DNA of 64,000 nucleotides from the NCBI RefSeq assembly GCF_000003195.3, contig NC_012873.2, forward strand, positions 6,409,894-6,473,893, written 5' to 3'. Positions 24,985 to 37,699 of this stretch are shown piece after piece; position 1 is the first letter of the stretch; every line of letters begins with the position of its first letter. The stretch is from Sorghum bicolor (Eukaryota; Streptophyta; Magnoliopsida; Poales; Poaceae). Both the position numbers and the translations under genes were made by a program. The notes below the pieces were generated by a model. That model was not told the origin of the DNA, did not search any database, and saw only the letters and a program-made list of their open reading frames with translations.

Positions 24985-26239
24985 ACACCTGATAGGTAGC
25001 AATGAAATGTCCTAGATCATCCCACACTACCATAGCAATCCGAGTGTGGACCAAGATGTCGTTTGGAGGCAAATTCAAAGTCTTAATTAGTGGTCTTATC
25101 CTAAATAGTAAATGCTAAATAGTCAATCACCCATGTTTAGTCATTGTTTGGACTAAATGGCTCACTAAATTAACGACCGATTAAATATAAATGGCATACC
25201 ACTGTTTAGAGTTTACATGGTGTTTGCATGGGCTAAATGATCATTTAGATATAAATAGTGTTAATTAGTAATGGATCATCCTTTGCCTCACTATATGCTC
25301 CAACCAGGAACCATCTTACAAGTTCTTGGATTCTATGATAGACAAAGAACCACGTAGCAGCGCTTTCTGAACTCTTTGTCTATTATAACACAAATGATTA
25401 CAACACATGTCCATCCCTACCTGGGTGAATGCCATCTCAGACACCATGTCCTTCACTCCTTCCCATATGCACGACAGTCCCTCTTCATGGCGAATGCCAG
25501 CTTAGATGCCAAGAGACGTGAGGCGCGACGTGGCGTGCTTCTGATCGATGTGAACTGTCATGCACATCGGAGTTCGCATGCCCACAGCCACGCAGGGACT
25601 CTGGCTAATGCACATAGACATAGCTAGCTAACTAACAGTCTGAATAAGCTAACACATGCACGTGCACACTAAGCGCTAATTAAAAGAGTTACTACTAACA
25701 CAAAACTTGTGTTTCTGTTTAGCCTGGTGTCTTATTATTCTCTGCCCTAGAGCATGCATGCGGCCCATCTCTCGAGTTCTCCACTTCAGATGGTGCTGTG
25801 AGAGCTGAAAATAGTTGTAGGGGGTGTAGTGTGCTCCAAGCTCATCTCCAGCAAAGACTGGCTGCAAATCAAAAGTCACAAATGATAAGTATACACTGCT
25901 GTCTAAAGTAGTATAGGTTACAGTATAAGCATCAATCCTGTATGAAAATTTGAAGCTATAGGTTTCTAACACTAGAACAATCCAAAAATATGTAATTGGA
26001 TATTTTGAACATGCTGCAGACTGCATTTATATACCAAGGTTAATATGTTTTAAACTTTTGTTATATATACGTTATTGTTAGCTAGCATTGTAAAACCACA
26101 GAAAGACAGAAGAGAACTGAATCAGGTAAAAGGTTGCATGAGTTTTAGAGTGTTTAGAAGTTAGAACCGGTAATAACTTATATGAAGCACTTAATAAACA
26201 AAAGAAAAACATACCAGTAGGCACCAGTGCATGCCCAGA
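24985..26239. other. Spacer between the receptor pseudogene and the intact receptor gene
   Basis: Holds the 3' flank of the intact minus-strand gene (to about 25680), which resembles 16690-17220. To its left is AT-rich sequence around 25090-25270 with repeated CTAAATG/CATTTAG words that may be a small foldback element. No gene is supported. Confidence 0.4.
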
Positions 26240-29200
26240 TCATGGCTGCGCCACAAATTGCTGGAGGTTGTGAGATTCATGTTTCATCAGCTGGACCATC
26301 TTGAGTCCCTTCACCACCTCCACCATGGTCGGCCTCTTTGAAGGCTCGTTGGCAGTGCAATCCTGAGCAATGGCAAGCACGCGAACCATCTGTTCACGCC
26401 ATAGACCTGAAACAGGCAGGCATGGATCAAACAACTCACCCTCCCGACCGCGTGCAATCATCCACCGCACCCAGTCGACAAGGTTCCCACCACCTTCTTC
26501 CACCTCTTTCCCTGTAGGTGGCCGTCCAGTGAGCACCTCTAGCATGACTACACCAAAGCTGTAGACATCTCCCCTCGTGGTGGATTCCATAATTAGCGCA
26601 TATTCTGGGGGAATGTAGCCAAGCGTGCCAGAGACAGTGGTGCTAACATGAGTGTCATAGGCACTAATTATCCTTGCAAGGCCAAAGTCGGAGATCCTTG
26701 GCTCCATGTTCTCATCCAATAGAATGTTGCTTGACTTCATGTCCCGATGGATGATATGGGGCACAAAGCCATGGTGGAGAAACATGAGTCCATTAGCAGA
26801 ACCAAGGCAGATCCTGAGACGTTCACGCCATCCAATCGTTTCAGGTGTATTTTCATGGTTCCTCAGCCATGTCTCAAGGCTCCCATGATGCATGTATTCA
26901 TAGATCAGGAAACGCTCATCACCACGGGCGCAGTAGCCAACTAGGGGAACAAGGTTACGATGCTTCACCTTTCCAATGGTCTCCATCTCAGCAAGGAATT
27001 GACGGTCACCAAGGAACTGGTAGCTACCATGAAGCCTCTTGATAGCGACCCTCTGTCCTTCAGGGAATGCTGCTTCATAGACAGTCCCAAACCCACCATG
27101 GCCTATGATGTGCACCTCGCTGAAATTATTGGTAGCTTTCAGGATATCATCCATGGTAACCCTCAGCAGTCCATGCTCAAATGTAGAAAGATTGATGCTT
27201 AGAGGTTCCCTTGACCTTTTGCCTAGGAGCTCTTTACTGGAGGTTGACTCAAGCTCAATTGTAGCCTTGGATTCACTGGCAGATACAAGAGGTAATGACC
27301 TCTTTCTCAACATCATCCATGTCACAAAAACCACAAGAACCACAATGAGAATGGCGCCACTAATGATCAGTGCTATTACAACTCCATGAGGTATATGAAC
27401 CTCCACATGATTGGTACTAGTACTATTAGCAGCACAAATGCCTGATGCTGCACAATCTGAGAAGCTATGCATGCCAATGGTTTTACCAGAGAAATCGACA
27501 AACGTGATGTTAGATAGGTTGCACATACCACAAGGGATAGGACCACTGAAATCATTATTTGAGACATCAAGATAGTACAAACTGAGATTGGACAGTGCTG
27601 CTGGCAAGCTCCCGTTGAGGCTATTGTTGTGGATATCAAGAGAAGATAAATGTGCAAAATTTGAGATAGATCCATCTAGGCTCCCTGAGAAATGGTTACT
27701 ACTTGCATTGAACAAGATCAGTTGGCTAGATGATCCTTCAAACCCAGTACAAGATGACGGGATTTTACCAGAGAGGTTGTTGTTACTGACATCCAAATAG
27801 TTCAGGGTCTTGCTGCATAGTAGAGATTGAGGTAGGGTAGCCTCAAATGCATTACAAGACAAGTTTAGAACCGTAATGTTGGGAAGGATGCGACCTATCT
27901 CAGCAGGAATATTGCCAGTGAGGTGGTTATTAGACAGAAAAAGGCCTTGCAGCTTGAGCAATGGTGTGGACCAAGGAAGCATAGGTCCAACCAATTCATT
28001 AGAAGAGAGATCAACGGTCATAAGATTCTTCAACTCAGCAAGCTCCACAGGAATAGATTCATTCAGCAAGTTAACTTGCAGGTGTAGCTCCTCCAGAATA
28101 ACACAATTCTTGATTCCTGGTGGGATACGACCAATCAACTGGTTGTATGACAGATCAAGTAAGCCGTGATATTGAACATACTCTGATTCAGGGTGAGATG
28201 GATTCATGAATCCCCCACATATCTCAGCAGGAATAGAACCAGAGAGTTGGTTGTGAGACAAAACCAAGCTAGTGAGCGAAGTCAATTGAGCTATGGATCT
28301 CGAGATGGTTCCATTCAGATTATTAGAGCTTAGGTTTAGCTTGACTAGGTTTCGACAGTTGAAGAGCTCTTGTGGGATGTTCCCAGATAGTCTATTCCCA
28401 TCAAGAGAAATTTCATTCAAATTCTTTAGAGCACCTATCGTCGGCGGGATTGGTCCTTCCAAGCAGTTACTGCTCATCCGCAACCTCTGCAAGCTGCTGA
28501 GCTCATTAATGCTCTCAGGAATATAGCCAGTGAGCTTATTATAGCTGAGATCTATCTCCAAAATTGTTGATGAATTAAACAACTTGGCAGGCAAGACTCC
28601 TGTAAAATTGTTGTAGGGCAATTCCAGAATTTGGAGCGGTAACTCTGCCAAGTATTCTGGTATCTCACCATGGAAATGGTTGCCTTGCAAATTCAGTTGA
28701 GTAAGGTTCCTGCACCTTATAAATGTCTCCTTCATACTCCCTGTCAGATCGTTAAAATGCAAGTCAAGTGACTGAAGAGAGTTGGTGTCACATATGCCAG
28801 GAGGTATAGAACCACTGAACTTGTTATTTCCCAGTCTTATAGATACAATATTTCCCCAATTTTCAATCCAATCAGCAATATGACCTGACAGTTTGTTACC
28901 TTCCACCTCAAACTGGACAATAGCTTCTAAACCTGCAAGTTCTTTAGGGATACAACCAGCGAAGGCATTGAAGGACAGACTCAGGTGAGTAAGCTTCATG
29001 CAGTTACCGAGTTCTTTTGGTATGCTGCCTATGAGCTTTGCTCTCATTGCAATTAGGACAGTCAGATTTCCTAGCTCACCAATAGATGCTGGGAGTTCTG
29101 AATTGAAGTTGTTTTCTGATATATCAAGTTCCTGTAGGCTTTTAAGACCACCAATTGACCAAGGGATGGTGCCTGATAAGTTGCATTTAGAGAGAATGAG

Positions 29201-31555
29201 TTTTCTTAGCTTTTTCAGATTACCAATCTCCTCTGGAATGCTTCCAGTGAAATTGTTGGACCCCAGAACCAAGCTCTCTAGATTTTCCAGATGAGTAATC
29301 TCCTTAGGTATTGGCCCTGCCAAATAATTTGAAGATAAATCAAGTGTCAGCAGGTTCAACAATGTGCTTATTCCTGGAAATATTGATCCAGTGAGCTGAT
29401 TCTTGCTTGCATCAAGGTAGAAGAGCTGAGACAGGTTGCCTAATGCTTCTGGTATTGATCCATTGAAGCTGTTCTGGTGAAAATCCAGTACCTCCAGGTC
29501 CTTCAGACTGCCCATCTCTGCAGGAAGTTCTCCAGAGATATTGTTCTTGGATATGATTAACTTAGCGAGTCGCTGAAGCTTAGCAATGGCAGGGATCATT
29601 TGTCCACACAAGCTGTTTCTGTCTAACAGTATTTCTTTAAGCATCTTCAAATCATATAATGCGTAAGGCACGATCCCAGTAAGCTGGTTACTGCTCAAGT
29701 CCAGGTACTGGAGATTTGTCAAATTTCCCAAGGCTTCTGGAATCTCACCGAATAAATCACACCTACTTAAGTTGAGACGAACAAGTGACTGGAATGCCGT
29801 GATGCATAATGGGAAAGGAACATGGAGTGATAAATATGACAAATCAATGGCTGCAACAGCATTGTCCACACAAGTGATATGTGACCACATGCATGGAGGA
29901 GTTTCTGTATCGAACCAGTCCCAAAGAAATTGCTTTGATTCAACAAGTTCATCCCTCAGAGCATATAGATTCTTTATATCAGATCCAGCAAAAGCAGTGA
30001 CAAAGTAGGCAAATAGGATGAACAAGCTGAATGTATCCTGCCAAAAGGAAAGAAAATGTTAAAACAAAAGTTGTGGATGTTCAGGTGGTCTCGAAATAAT
30101 TGTGCAGGTAACACAGTTCTGAAAAATATCAATGCCTCCAACCAATGAAGAACACATGCATGCTGATGACATAAAAAAACTTGGAAAAGGTACTTTCTAG
30201 CTACATTAGAAGCAATAACATGTCATTATACATTTCTAGTTTGTGAATTTCTGATTGTTTATTTTTTTATCTTTCTTACACTTACAACTCCGAAAAGCTC
30301 TTATTTGTAAATGCCTCAACCAATAAGCAGGATTTGTAACGCCTTGTGCAAAGCAGGGTCTATATGATTCATGGTTTGAGAAAGGAGCTTTGATGGGCTG
30401 GTATGGTTCATGGTTTGAGAAAGGAGCTTTGATGGCATGCTAAATTAGTAGAGTAACGGATAACCATTCTACTCTGCAGTTTTACCAAGGAAATAAAAAA
30501 TGGAAAATAAAAGTTTGCTTGACCGAGGACTACTCAACAGTAAAATCGGTGTTTTAACCCGCCAAATTTGCCGAGGTGATCGGCGCCACAGCACCAGCGC
30601 CGACTCGCCCGCGACGTCGCATCGACGAAGCAGGCCACAGCCCGCGCCTCTCTCTGTTCCACATCCATCCCCAATTTCACCTCGACTCCACTAGAAAGGA
30701 CCCACAAAGGCGGGGAGGCAGCAAAACTGGACCAGTCGCTGAGCTGGGGAAGGGCAGTGTAATGGATGGGACGGCGCAAGAGAAGCTGCAGCGGTGGCCG
30801 CCGGAGGCCGGAGCGGCACGGCGGCGGCGGCAGCGGTGACTTCCATAGCGGCATGGCGTTACTCGTCGAGTTTGGCCTTGGGCCCTACTATCCCTTGGGC
30901 CTTGGGCCGTTTGGCACTTCGGCTATGCATGGATTGGTTTTCTTTCTGAAAGGTCAGTGATTTTTACCCAGATTTTGCAAGTGATTTTTACACGATTCTG
31001 TGATTTTTACCCAGATTTTTCATGGAGGACATATGGTAGTAGGAAACATAAAAAAAAGACATTTGAACAACATTAACGAAGTCGGGTGCATATTTGTGTC
31101 ACAACGATTTTATAATAATACTACATATTATTGGTATTGTTCTATAGGACACGTACAATACATGATACTTGGATATGGGTGCTTAGTTAGGGGGGGGGGG
31201 ATGCTACTACACCATTAACCACTTGTAAAAAAACGTTAATCCTCCCAATGCAATTGGTGCTTAAATAACTTAATGCATTACTAAAATTCTTAAGCATCTT
31301 ATCATACGCAAATGACATAGAGCAAAAAAATCTTCTTTTAAAGACCCCATTATACATGCTTATAAGGAATCAAACATTATGAACTTGACGTTCTCAACCT
31401 AATTAAAGTTTTTAGATATTGACTATCAAAACTGAAAAGTTACATATTTATATTTATATTCGCAAAAAATAAAGCAATAGTTGTCAACTTATTAACTAAA
31501 TATGAACAGTCAAACAATCAAGGAAGTATGTTAAACTCAATACCTTGAGAGCCAT
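26240..31555 (-). CDS. MSP1/EMS1-like LRR receptor protein kinase
   Basis: Plasma-membrane LRR receptor Ser/Thr kinase. The closest family I recognise is rice MSP1 / Arabidopsis EMS1, which controls anther cell fate; this is probably a paralogue, so that exact role is not claimed. Main exon 26240-30037. The frame there has no ATG before an upstream stop, and the acceptor TTTTGGCAG sits at 30038. An exon encoding only MALK (31544-31555), followed by GTATTG, joins in phase and gives MALKDTFSLFILFAYFV, a good signal peptide; total 1269 residues. Order: signal peptide, LRR N-cap with a CMWSHITC motif, about 30 LRRs, one membrane helix near residue 890, kinase domain from about residue 970 to 1255. 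Catalytic motifs are intact: IGHGGFGTVY, VAIKRL, HRDMKSSN, SDFGLA, GYIPPEYA (an RD kinase). It ends QQFVAQP. A decayed inverted copy lies at 22.75-25 kb. Confidence 0.9.
30371..30437. repeat. Tandem 39-base duplication in the receptor gene intron
   Basis: ATGGTTTGAGAAAGGAGCTT starts at 30371 and again at 30410, giving two copies with a 39-base period. It lies in the intron upstream of the main receptor exon. Confidence 0.8.
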
Positions 31556-31840
31556 GATTGCCTCCTCTGAGCGTAACAGCAACTCGAACTTCAGTAGTAG
31601 GATACAGCAACGAACTTCAATAGTAATCACAATGGTGTACCACAAAATGACAAGAGTAGGATGGCAGAATGGTGTACCACAAGATGGTCCTGTAGTAATA
31701 AAAGGAAAAGATAGTGCATTTATGAGTGGTAAATCTTTGCTAATCAAATAAACAAGGTAATCAAAGCTCCACAATTCTACCATTACAAAATCTGATGCTA
31801 AACATCACACTACAATAACCCATAACACACGACAATCAAC

Positions 31841-32590
31841 ACATCCAACATATAGGCGTATGGATCAACAAAAAGAGCACACAATAAACTACCTAAAACT
31901 TTGGATATCTAGACATGTAAGATAATCAAAGCTTCATGATTTTACCGTTACAAAAGAGGTAATAAACATCCACACGTACGGTCGTCCGTTACAACACAAA
32001 TGAATTGAAAAAAACCGCATGTTCAGAACTCTTTTGGAACCTAGGGTTTTCACAGGAATCATGTAGGGATCTCACATGATTCAATTCATTTTTACAAAAA
32101 CTTTCCTACATTCCAAAAGAGGCCTCGGTGAAGGCATAACTTGGATTATTCAAAGCTCTCCGAGTGAAAGAAAATGACACTATGACACTACACTAACCCA
32201 TAAGAATACAAATGAATGAAAATCTACACATCCAAAATTTAGGCGTATGGATCAACAAAAAGAGTAGTTTCCACAAGGGATAGGAAATAAACTACCAAAA
32301 CCTCGGATATCTAGAGTTCTAGACATGTAAGATAATCAAACGCTCCATGATTTTACCATTACAAAAGAGGTAATAAAGATCCGCACGTACGGTCGCCCGT
32401 TACAACATAAATGAACTGAAAAAAACCACACGTTCAAAACTCTTTGGAACACGAGATTTTCACAGAAACCACACCGGAATTTTCAGTTCAATTTTTACAG
32501 ATTCAGGAAGCTTCCCTGCATTCCAAAAGAGTTTTCAGTGAAAGCATAACTTGGATTACTCAAAGCTCCCCAATTGAAAGAAACACATCA
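31841..32590. repeat. Direct tandem repeat of about 0.39-0.41 kb
   Basis: Two long copies start at ACATCCAACATATAGGCG (31841) and ACATCCAAAATTTAGGCG (32228) and continue through TAGACATGTAAGATAATCAAA, AAAAGAGGTAATAAA and GCATAACTTGGATTA. A 24-base insertion in the second copy changes the spacing. A third, partial copy lies near 31755-31840. No coding capacity was recognised; it falls in the proposed 5'UTR intron of the receptor gene. Confidence 0.8.
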
Positions 32591-33273
32591 AACCTAGCCA
32601 AAGCTCCACATATCACACTACGAATGAACAAAAAACACATGTGTTGGAAAATCTTGGATCGAACAGGAGAGGTAATTAACCGTGCATGCTATGGCGCAAT
32701 GGGGGAAAAAAAAAGAAGGAAAGAACACCGTGCAACACAGATCTAGCATTTTAGCTAGACTGGGAAACCTCCCTCCAATGGATCCGAGGATCCAACAGAG
32801 TGGCACCAGATATCTCTGTGTACGTACTACTAGCTAGCAATAATCAAAGCTTGCATCAGTAACCTCGTGCAAGTAGCTCCTGTACAACGATTACTGGTTG
32901 TGTGTGCATAGACGTTAGACTTAGTAGATCGTTCTTTAGTCCATTCCAGTATTTTTTTTTTAAAAAAAACAAACTTGTAGAATCTCATCTCCACAGTTTT
33001 CCAAGGTTCGTTCACTACATGTCGATCCGTCGATCGGATTCTCACACCAAAACGAGAAATGGACCACTGTTCCTACATACGCAGTGCAACACTACTGAAG
33101 CACAACAAGAGCAGCGCAGCACAATACCAGCAAAATGGAATGGGCGGCGGGATGATGATGACCTCCTCTCTCTTCTCTGCTCTGGCCGTCGGTGAAGCAG
33201 TGAGGAGAGCGTAGGGGTTTTTCTTTGGAGCAAAAAGGAGAGCGCAGGGATTGAACTCCTGGTTTTGGTGCGT

Positions 33274-33285
33274 ATTTATATATAG
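33274..33285 (-). promoter_or_regulatory. Candidate TATA box for the LRR receptor gene
   Basis: The minus strand reads CTATATATAAATA, followed by a CT-rich leader to a possible donor near 33130 (GCTG followed by GTATTG). An acceptor-like TTACGCTCAG lies about 12 bases before the MALK start at 31555. Together they suggest a 5'UTR exon and a 1.6-kb 5'UTR intron. The motif is seen; the link to the receptor gene is inferred. Confidence 0.45.
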
Positions 33286-33299
33286 TCCCTCCCCTCCCC

Positions 33300-34150
33300 C
33301 CACCCCATTTATCCTTTTTTTTGTTGTTGCTGAGAAGTTTCGTTGTGACTTCCAGTTTTTGAGAGTTTCTTTCAACTTTCTTGGAAATACTTTAATTTGG
33401 ATAAATTTCTCATGTATTTGTATTGAGACGATTTCTCGATCTATTTTTAGTGGGTTGTAGTTTATTCTTTCAAAAAACATTAAATTAATATAAATGTTTT
33501 TACTAATAGTCACATAGTCATAATCAACGGAAAGTGTGTTCAATATTACTAAATTGTTTTATAATAGTCAGAAAATCATAATCATTCGAAACGTCAAAGA
33601 GCGTTATATATATTAGTACAATATTTTACTAATAGTCACAAAATCGTGATAGTTAGAAAGAGGATTTAGTATTGCTACAATGTTTTAATAGTTAAAAGAT
33701 CATAATCTTAGTAGCAATTTTGTGGCACGTAATTCACATATTTTTCCAGACGGTCAAAGCACAATTTTGGGTGGTCAAATTGTGCCCACAAAAAAGTGGA
33801 GGGAGTGCTCATTTTTGGCAATGCATTCATTATGCCATAAATAACTGCTACTATAACCGGTGGAATTAATTGTAGTTCTTCAATAAGCACCTATTATAAA
33901 AGAGAAAGGAAAGAGTTAATTATTTGCCTTTTTTCTCAGGACCACGCGAAAATGCAGCTCTTTGAATTTTTGACTATGCTTTCGTGATGACACCTATAGA
34001 GTGGAACGAGCATGCCAAAGATGGGCAATGACATAGACCGGTACCAGAGACTGCATATGGAGAAAAGATTGTCAATCGGCGCCCGTCAACCCTAATCACG
34101 AGAGTAAGGAGGATCAAGTAAATCAAGGCGGCGATGATAAGAAAATTGTA
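33300..34150. repeat. Diverged direct repeat, left copy
   Basis: Matches 35240-35940 in order. Shared landmarks are AATAGTCACAAAATC, the GGTCAAATTGTGCCCAC block, CATTCATTATGCCATAAATA, GAGTTAATTATTTGCC and AAGGAGGATCAAGTAAATCAA. The two copies flank about 1.1 kb and lie in the same orientation. Confidence 0.55.
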
Positions 34151-35239
34151 AGAAGGAATGAATATTTACCTTTAATAGATAAATATAAAACAAGAATAAT
34201 CAGTCCCCGCATTTAGCATGTGGGGACCACTAGCACTCTTTCAAAAAAAACACGAATAAAAGAACTAAATCTTTTCACTATTTTAAAATACTTTGTGGAA
34301 GACAAAGTTTATCCAAAAAACCTTTTAAGAAAATGTTTTAGCAAAAAAAAACCTTAAAAATTTTTGGGTAAAGTTTGAGGAATAAAAAAAATATGGAAAC
34401 ATCACTGTTAGCCACATGTGGTGGTGCACTCCTACTTACCCTTGCCATGTGTGAGCACATGCTCCACTACACCGTGATCATCCAAACCAAGCACTCCCTG
34501 TGCCGTCCTCTCTGTGGTAGATGCATCAAGGTCCTTCTGCACCTTGTCATTGAGATCTTGTTGTCTCTTTTGTCAAGACATACCTTTTCCACCCTATCTA
34601 GCTCGCAACCTTTGGCTTGGGATGCGTGGTGCCTCACTGCGCTAGCTTGCCATGCTTTCCACCTCTTCAACATAAGTTGTGCCCCCAACTAGTGACGGCT
34701 ACATTATACTTGTCATTGTCTTGATCTATGTCTTCCTCTTCGACTTGGAGATCTCGCATTGCCCTGTCATGACCCTCCTCTCTGGTACCACACTAGCACC
34801 ATGGAAGAGAATGTGGTCGTGGTGTTGTTTATAGAGCATGATGCAATGAATGAGGGTAGCGAATGGTGTTCGGGAACATGGAGATATATAATGTCAAGTA
34901 GTACAAACTTTCACATTGCCAGTGGTGTAGGAAGTTTTGCAAAAGAGGGTAGTGGATCAAGGGTCCGAGATCTATGCGAAAAGCAAGGAGCATTTTAGGG
35001 ACAACATTTTTCTCCATGTCGAGAGGCTACTCACAAGTGTCAATAAGGTATTCACCAATAGACATGTTGGCGTTGTAACCTTGTTGACACTTCAAAATAT
35101 TATCATACTTATCCCATTGTATGTGGCCGCATTATTTGCCCATTTTGACTCTCCCGAACATGTCCCCGCACAGTTGCATTGTTTCTAGTTCATGAACACG
35201 AGTATCTCACGTGGCGCATCATTTGTGGGCCCTCTCTTT
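34151..35239. other. DNA between two diverged direct repeats
   Basis: Short open frames (34375-34692 on plus, 34937-35188 on plus) show no domain I recognise and no clear splice structure. If the flanking copies are LTRs this would be the interior of a decayed element, but no gag, protease or polymerase motif was seen. Confidence 0.35.
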
Positions 35240-35940
35240 TGTTCATTGTGTTTTCTTATAGTGTCTTTTGTTGCTCTATTGTTGAGTAGTTTTGCATGTA
35301 CTTATATGGGATAATTTCTACCATCCATTTTAGTGAGAGTAGTTTACTTATCTAAAATACACCTTTTTATAAATTATTACTATATTATTTCATAAATAGT
35401 TGCAAAATCATAATCTTTATAAAGTTCTTTGAGACGACAATCTACTTGTATTGATTTTATGCTATTCATGTATATTAAACATTAAAAAGTTTTATTCACA
35501 ATAGCATATTTTTGGAATAGTCTAATTGTGCTCACTGGAAACCAGAGAGAGTATCATATTTTAGAAGTACATTCATTGGCATAAATAGTTTCTACACCAT
35601 TTGGTGGATCTAAACAATGGGAAAGTATAGGATTAATTATTTTCATTTTTAAGACAAGACCAAATGGATGCAACTCTTTCAAATTTGCCTCCTCACTAGG
35701 CCTTGTTTGGCAAGGTCTCATTTCTACATGGTACGAGTAAAAGTGACAACCTAGCTCTTAGTTCATAGTTTGGGGGTGGCATTGGAAATCTGTTGCAATA
35801 CTAGGGAGCGCTCTCCAAAATGGGGCCATAGAAAAGATAAATAATGTAGTGTTAAAGGCTAGGTGAAGATCGCCAGCCACTGTGACCCTTATCATGAGGG
35901 CGTAGAGGAGGGCCAAGTGAATCAATTGAGTTCAAAAGTG
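35240..35940. repeat. Diverged direct repeat, right copy
   Basis: Counterpart of 33300-34150. Examples are GTCTAATTGTGCTCACTGG, CATTCATTGGCATAAATAG, AGGATTAATTATTTTC and GAGGAGGGCCAAGTGAATCAA. It is strongly diverged from the left copy. Confidence 0.55.
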
Positions 35941-37699
35941 CATCTAGGACCCCTTGTGGGTTTTTTGTGGTTGAATTACAAAATAATGAAAGGACTACTG
36001 AGTTTGATGAATTTTTTAATAGGTTTCATTGGAAATGATCATATCAAACTTGGGGTATTACTCATATGAAGAAGGAACAAGCACATTTGATAAGGCAACA
36101 AAGAAAAATGAATATGGTTTGGTCTCGGTAGTGGCTTGCTTTGTATTAACAAGGAGAGATTGATAGTTGATTGATGTTGATCATATTCGAAGAATCAATG
36201 AAAATGAATAAGTGAAGAAATGCCAAGACATGAGTGTATAGAGGAGAAGAGACACAAACTTATGCATATATGTGGTCTTATTATGTTGGTTTGCATCTAC
36301 ATAGTGGACTAAGCATCTTAACAAACATAAGATAAATATGTCAAATGGGACATGCTTGTTGATGGATATCAAATGAAGTCTCAAATGTGAACTTCAGTCA
36401 AGTTGTGCAATAGTAAATCAACATAAGTATTTTGAGAAGAAAGTTCATGTAAACAATCTAGTTCAAGAAAAAGACAACAATGCAAATGAAGATGGATTTA
36501 AATGTATGCCTATTGTTAATTCAAACCATCAGGCTTGGGTGGTTTGAGAGGGTAAAGATATCAAGAAATGGCCTTGAAGGATCAAGCAGGGTGAAGGAAA
36601 AGTGACGGCTTGGGCATCAAAGGAACATGGCTATGGTGAAGAAGAGAGTACTTGCATTGAGTCTAGCACAATTCAAGTTATGGGAAATCATATCTTGAGG
36701 AGAATAAAATCTTTATTTAATCATGTTAAGAAGTGACTTAATTACAAGTGAAATTATATGCATGGAAATGGGCTACATGAATAGCTTGATAAGTATCAAG
36801 TGCTCAAACTAACCAAACCCCGGTTACTAACATGAGAGGAACACATGGCACAACAACATTTGTATTTGTTGGTCTTCGGTCTTGTTCTTGGTTGGGTTGG
36901 ATAAGCTTTCCAAAAAGTCCAAGATCATTGAAATCAAAGTTTGGAGCTAAAAGATTGGCGTTTTCATAGAGTGGGTTGTGCTGATTTTTGTGATGTCAGA
37001 TGTTCCATGCAGAAAATAGTATAACAACTAGTTTCTAATGGCTAGATGATTTCATCTGAAGTTCTGATGTTTGATAGACATAACAACTATTTCATAAGTG
37101 TTGGATATTTATACTACCCCTCATTTTTAGAGGGGTTGTTGCTGCCTTCCAATGCCCACTATATTTGAACCAAAAGCCTTTCTACCTCTTCCCACTCCCT
37201 CTATAAGAGAATTCAAGTTAGATCTTGTGATTTGGATGAGAGTGTGAGAAATTGGGAGTTTTTGAGCACAAGAGAGCAATCAAAATCCTTGAGCACTTAT
37301 TGAGCTTCATCGATTATTCTTGAAGCATTTGTCATGTTTGGAGCTTGGCTCATCGGTGAGCATCTAAGGTTGTGGAGTGCCACATGTTTATGAAGGCCAT
37401 GATCTCGCCTCTACAAGAGAGATCAAACTAGTGGATCGAGGAAAGTGGCTGAAAGAAACCTATGTAGAGGGCACCCTAGACTGGTCACTCACAGCTTCCT
37501 CAATGGAGATATAGAACTTTGGTGAACACATCCTTGTCTCCTTTTTATTTTGAATTTCTTTTTATGTTTATCCCTATCTACTTGGTTGTGCATGTTTGTG
37601 AGTTTCAAGTGTTTCTGTGGACTTGCTATATATTGAACTCCAAATGCATATCTTCAAGTTTGATTTGGATTTCTCTCTTTGGTCCATGGTGCAGAAAAA
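35941..37699. other. Transposon-like DNA, no gene seen
   Basis: Low-complexity, long-repeat character with no recognisable coding sequence. The stretch 37080-37500 leads into the LINE remnant on the right and may be part of the same or an adjacent element. Confidence 0.35.

Noticed and set aside
33073..33543. 156-codon minus-strand frame near the candidate receptor promoter
   Set aside because: Runs across an AT-rich repeat and the TATA/leader region and has no domain. Better explained as promoter and 5'UTR.
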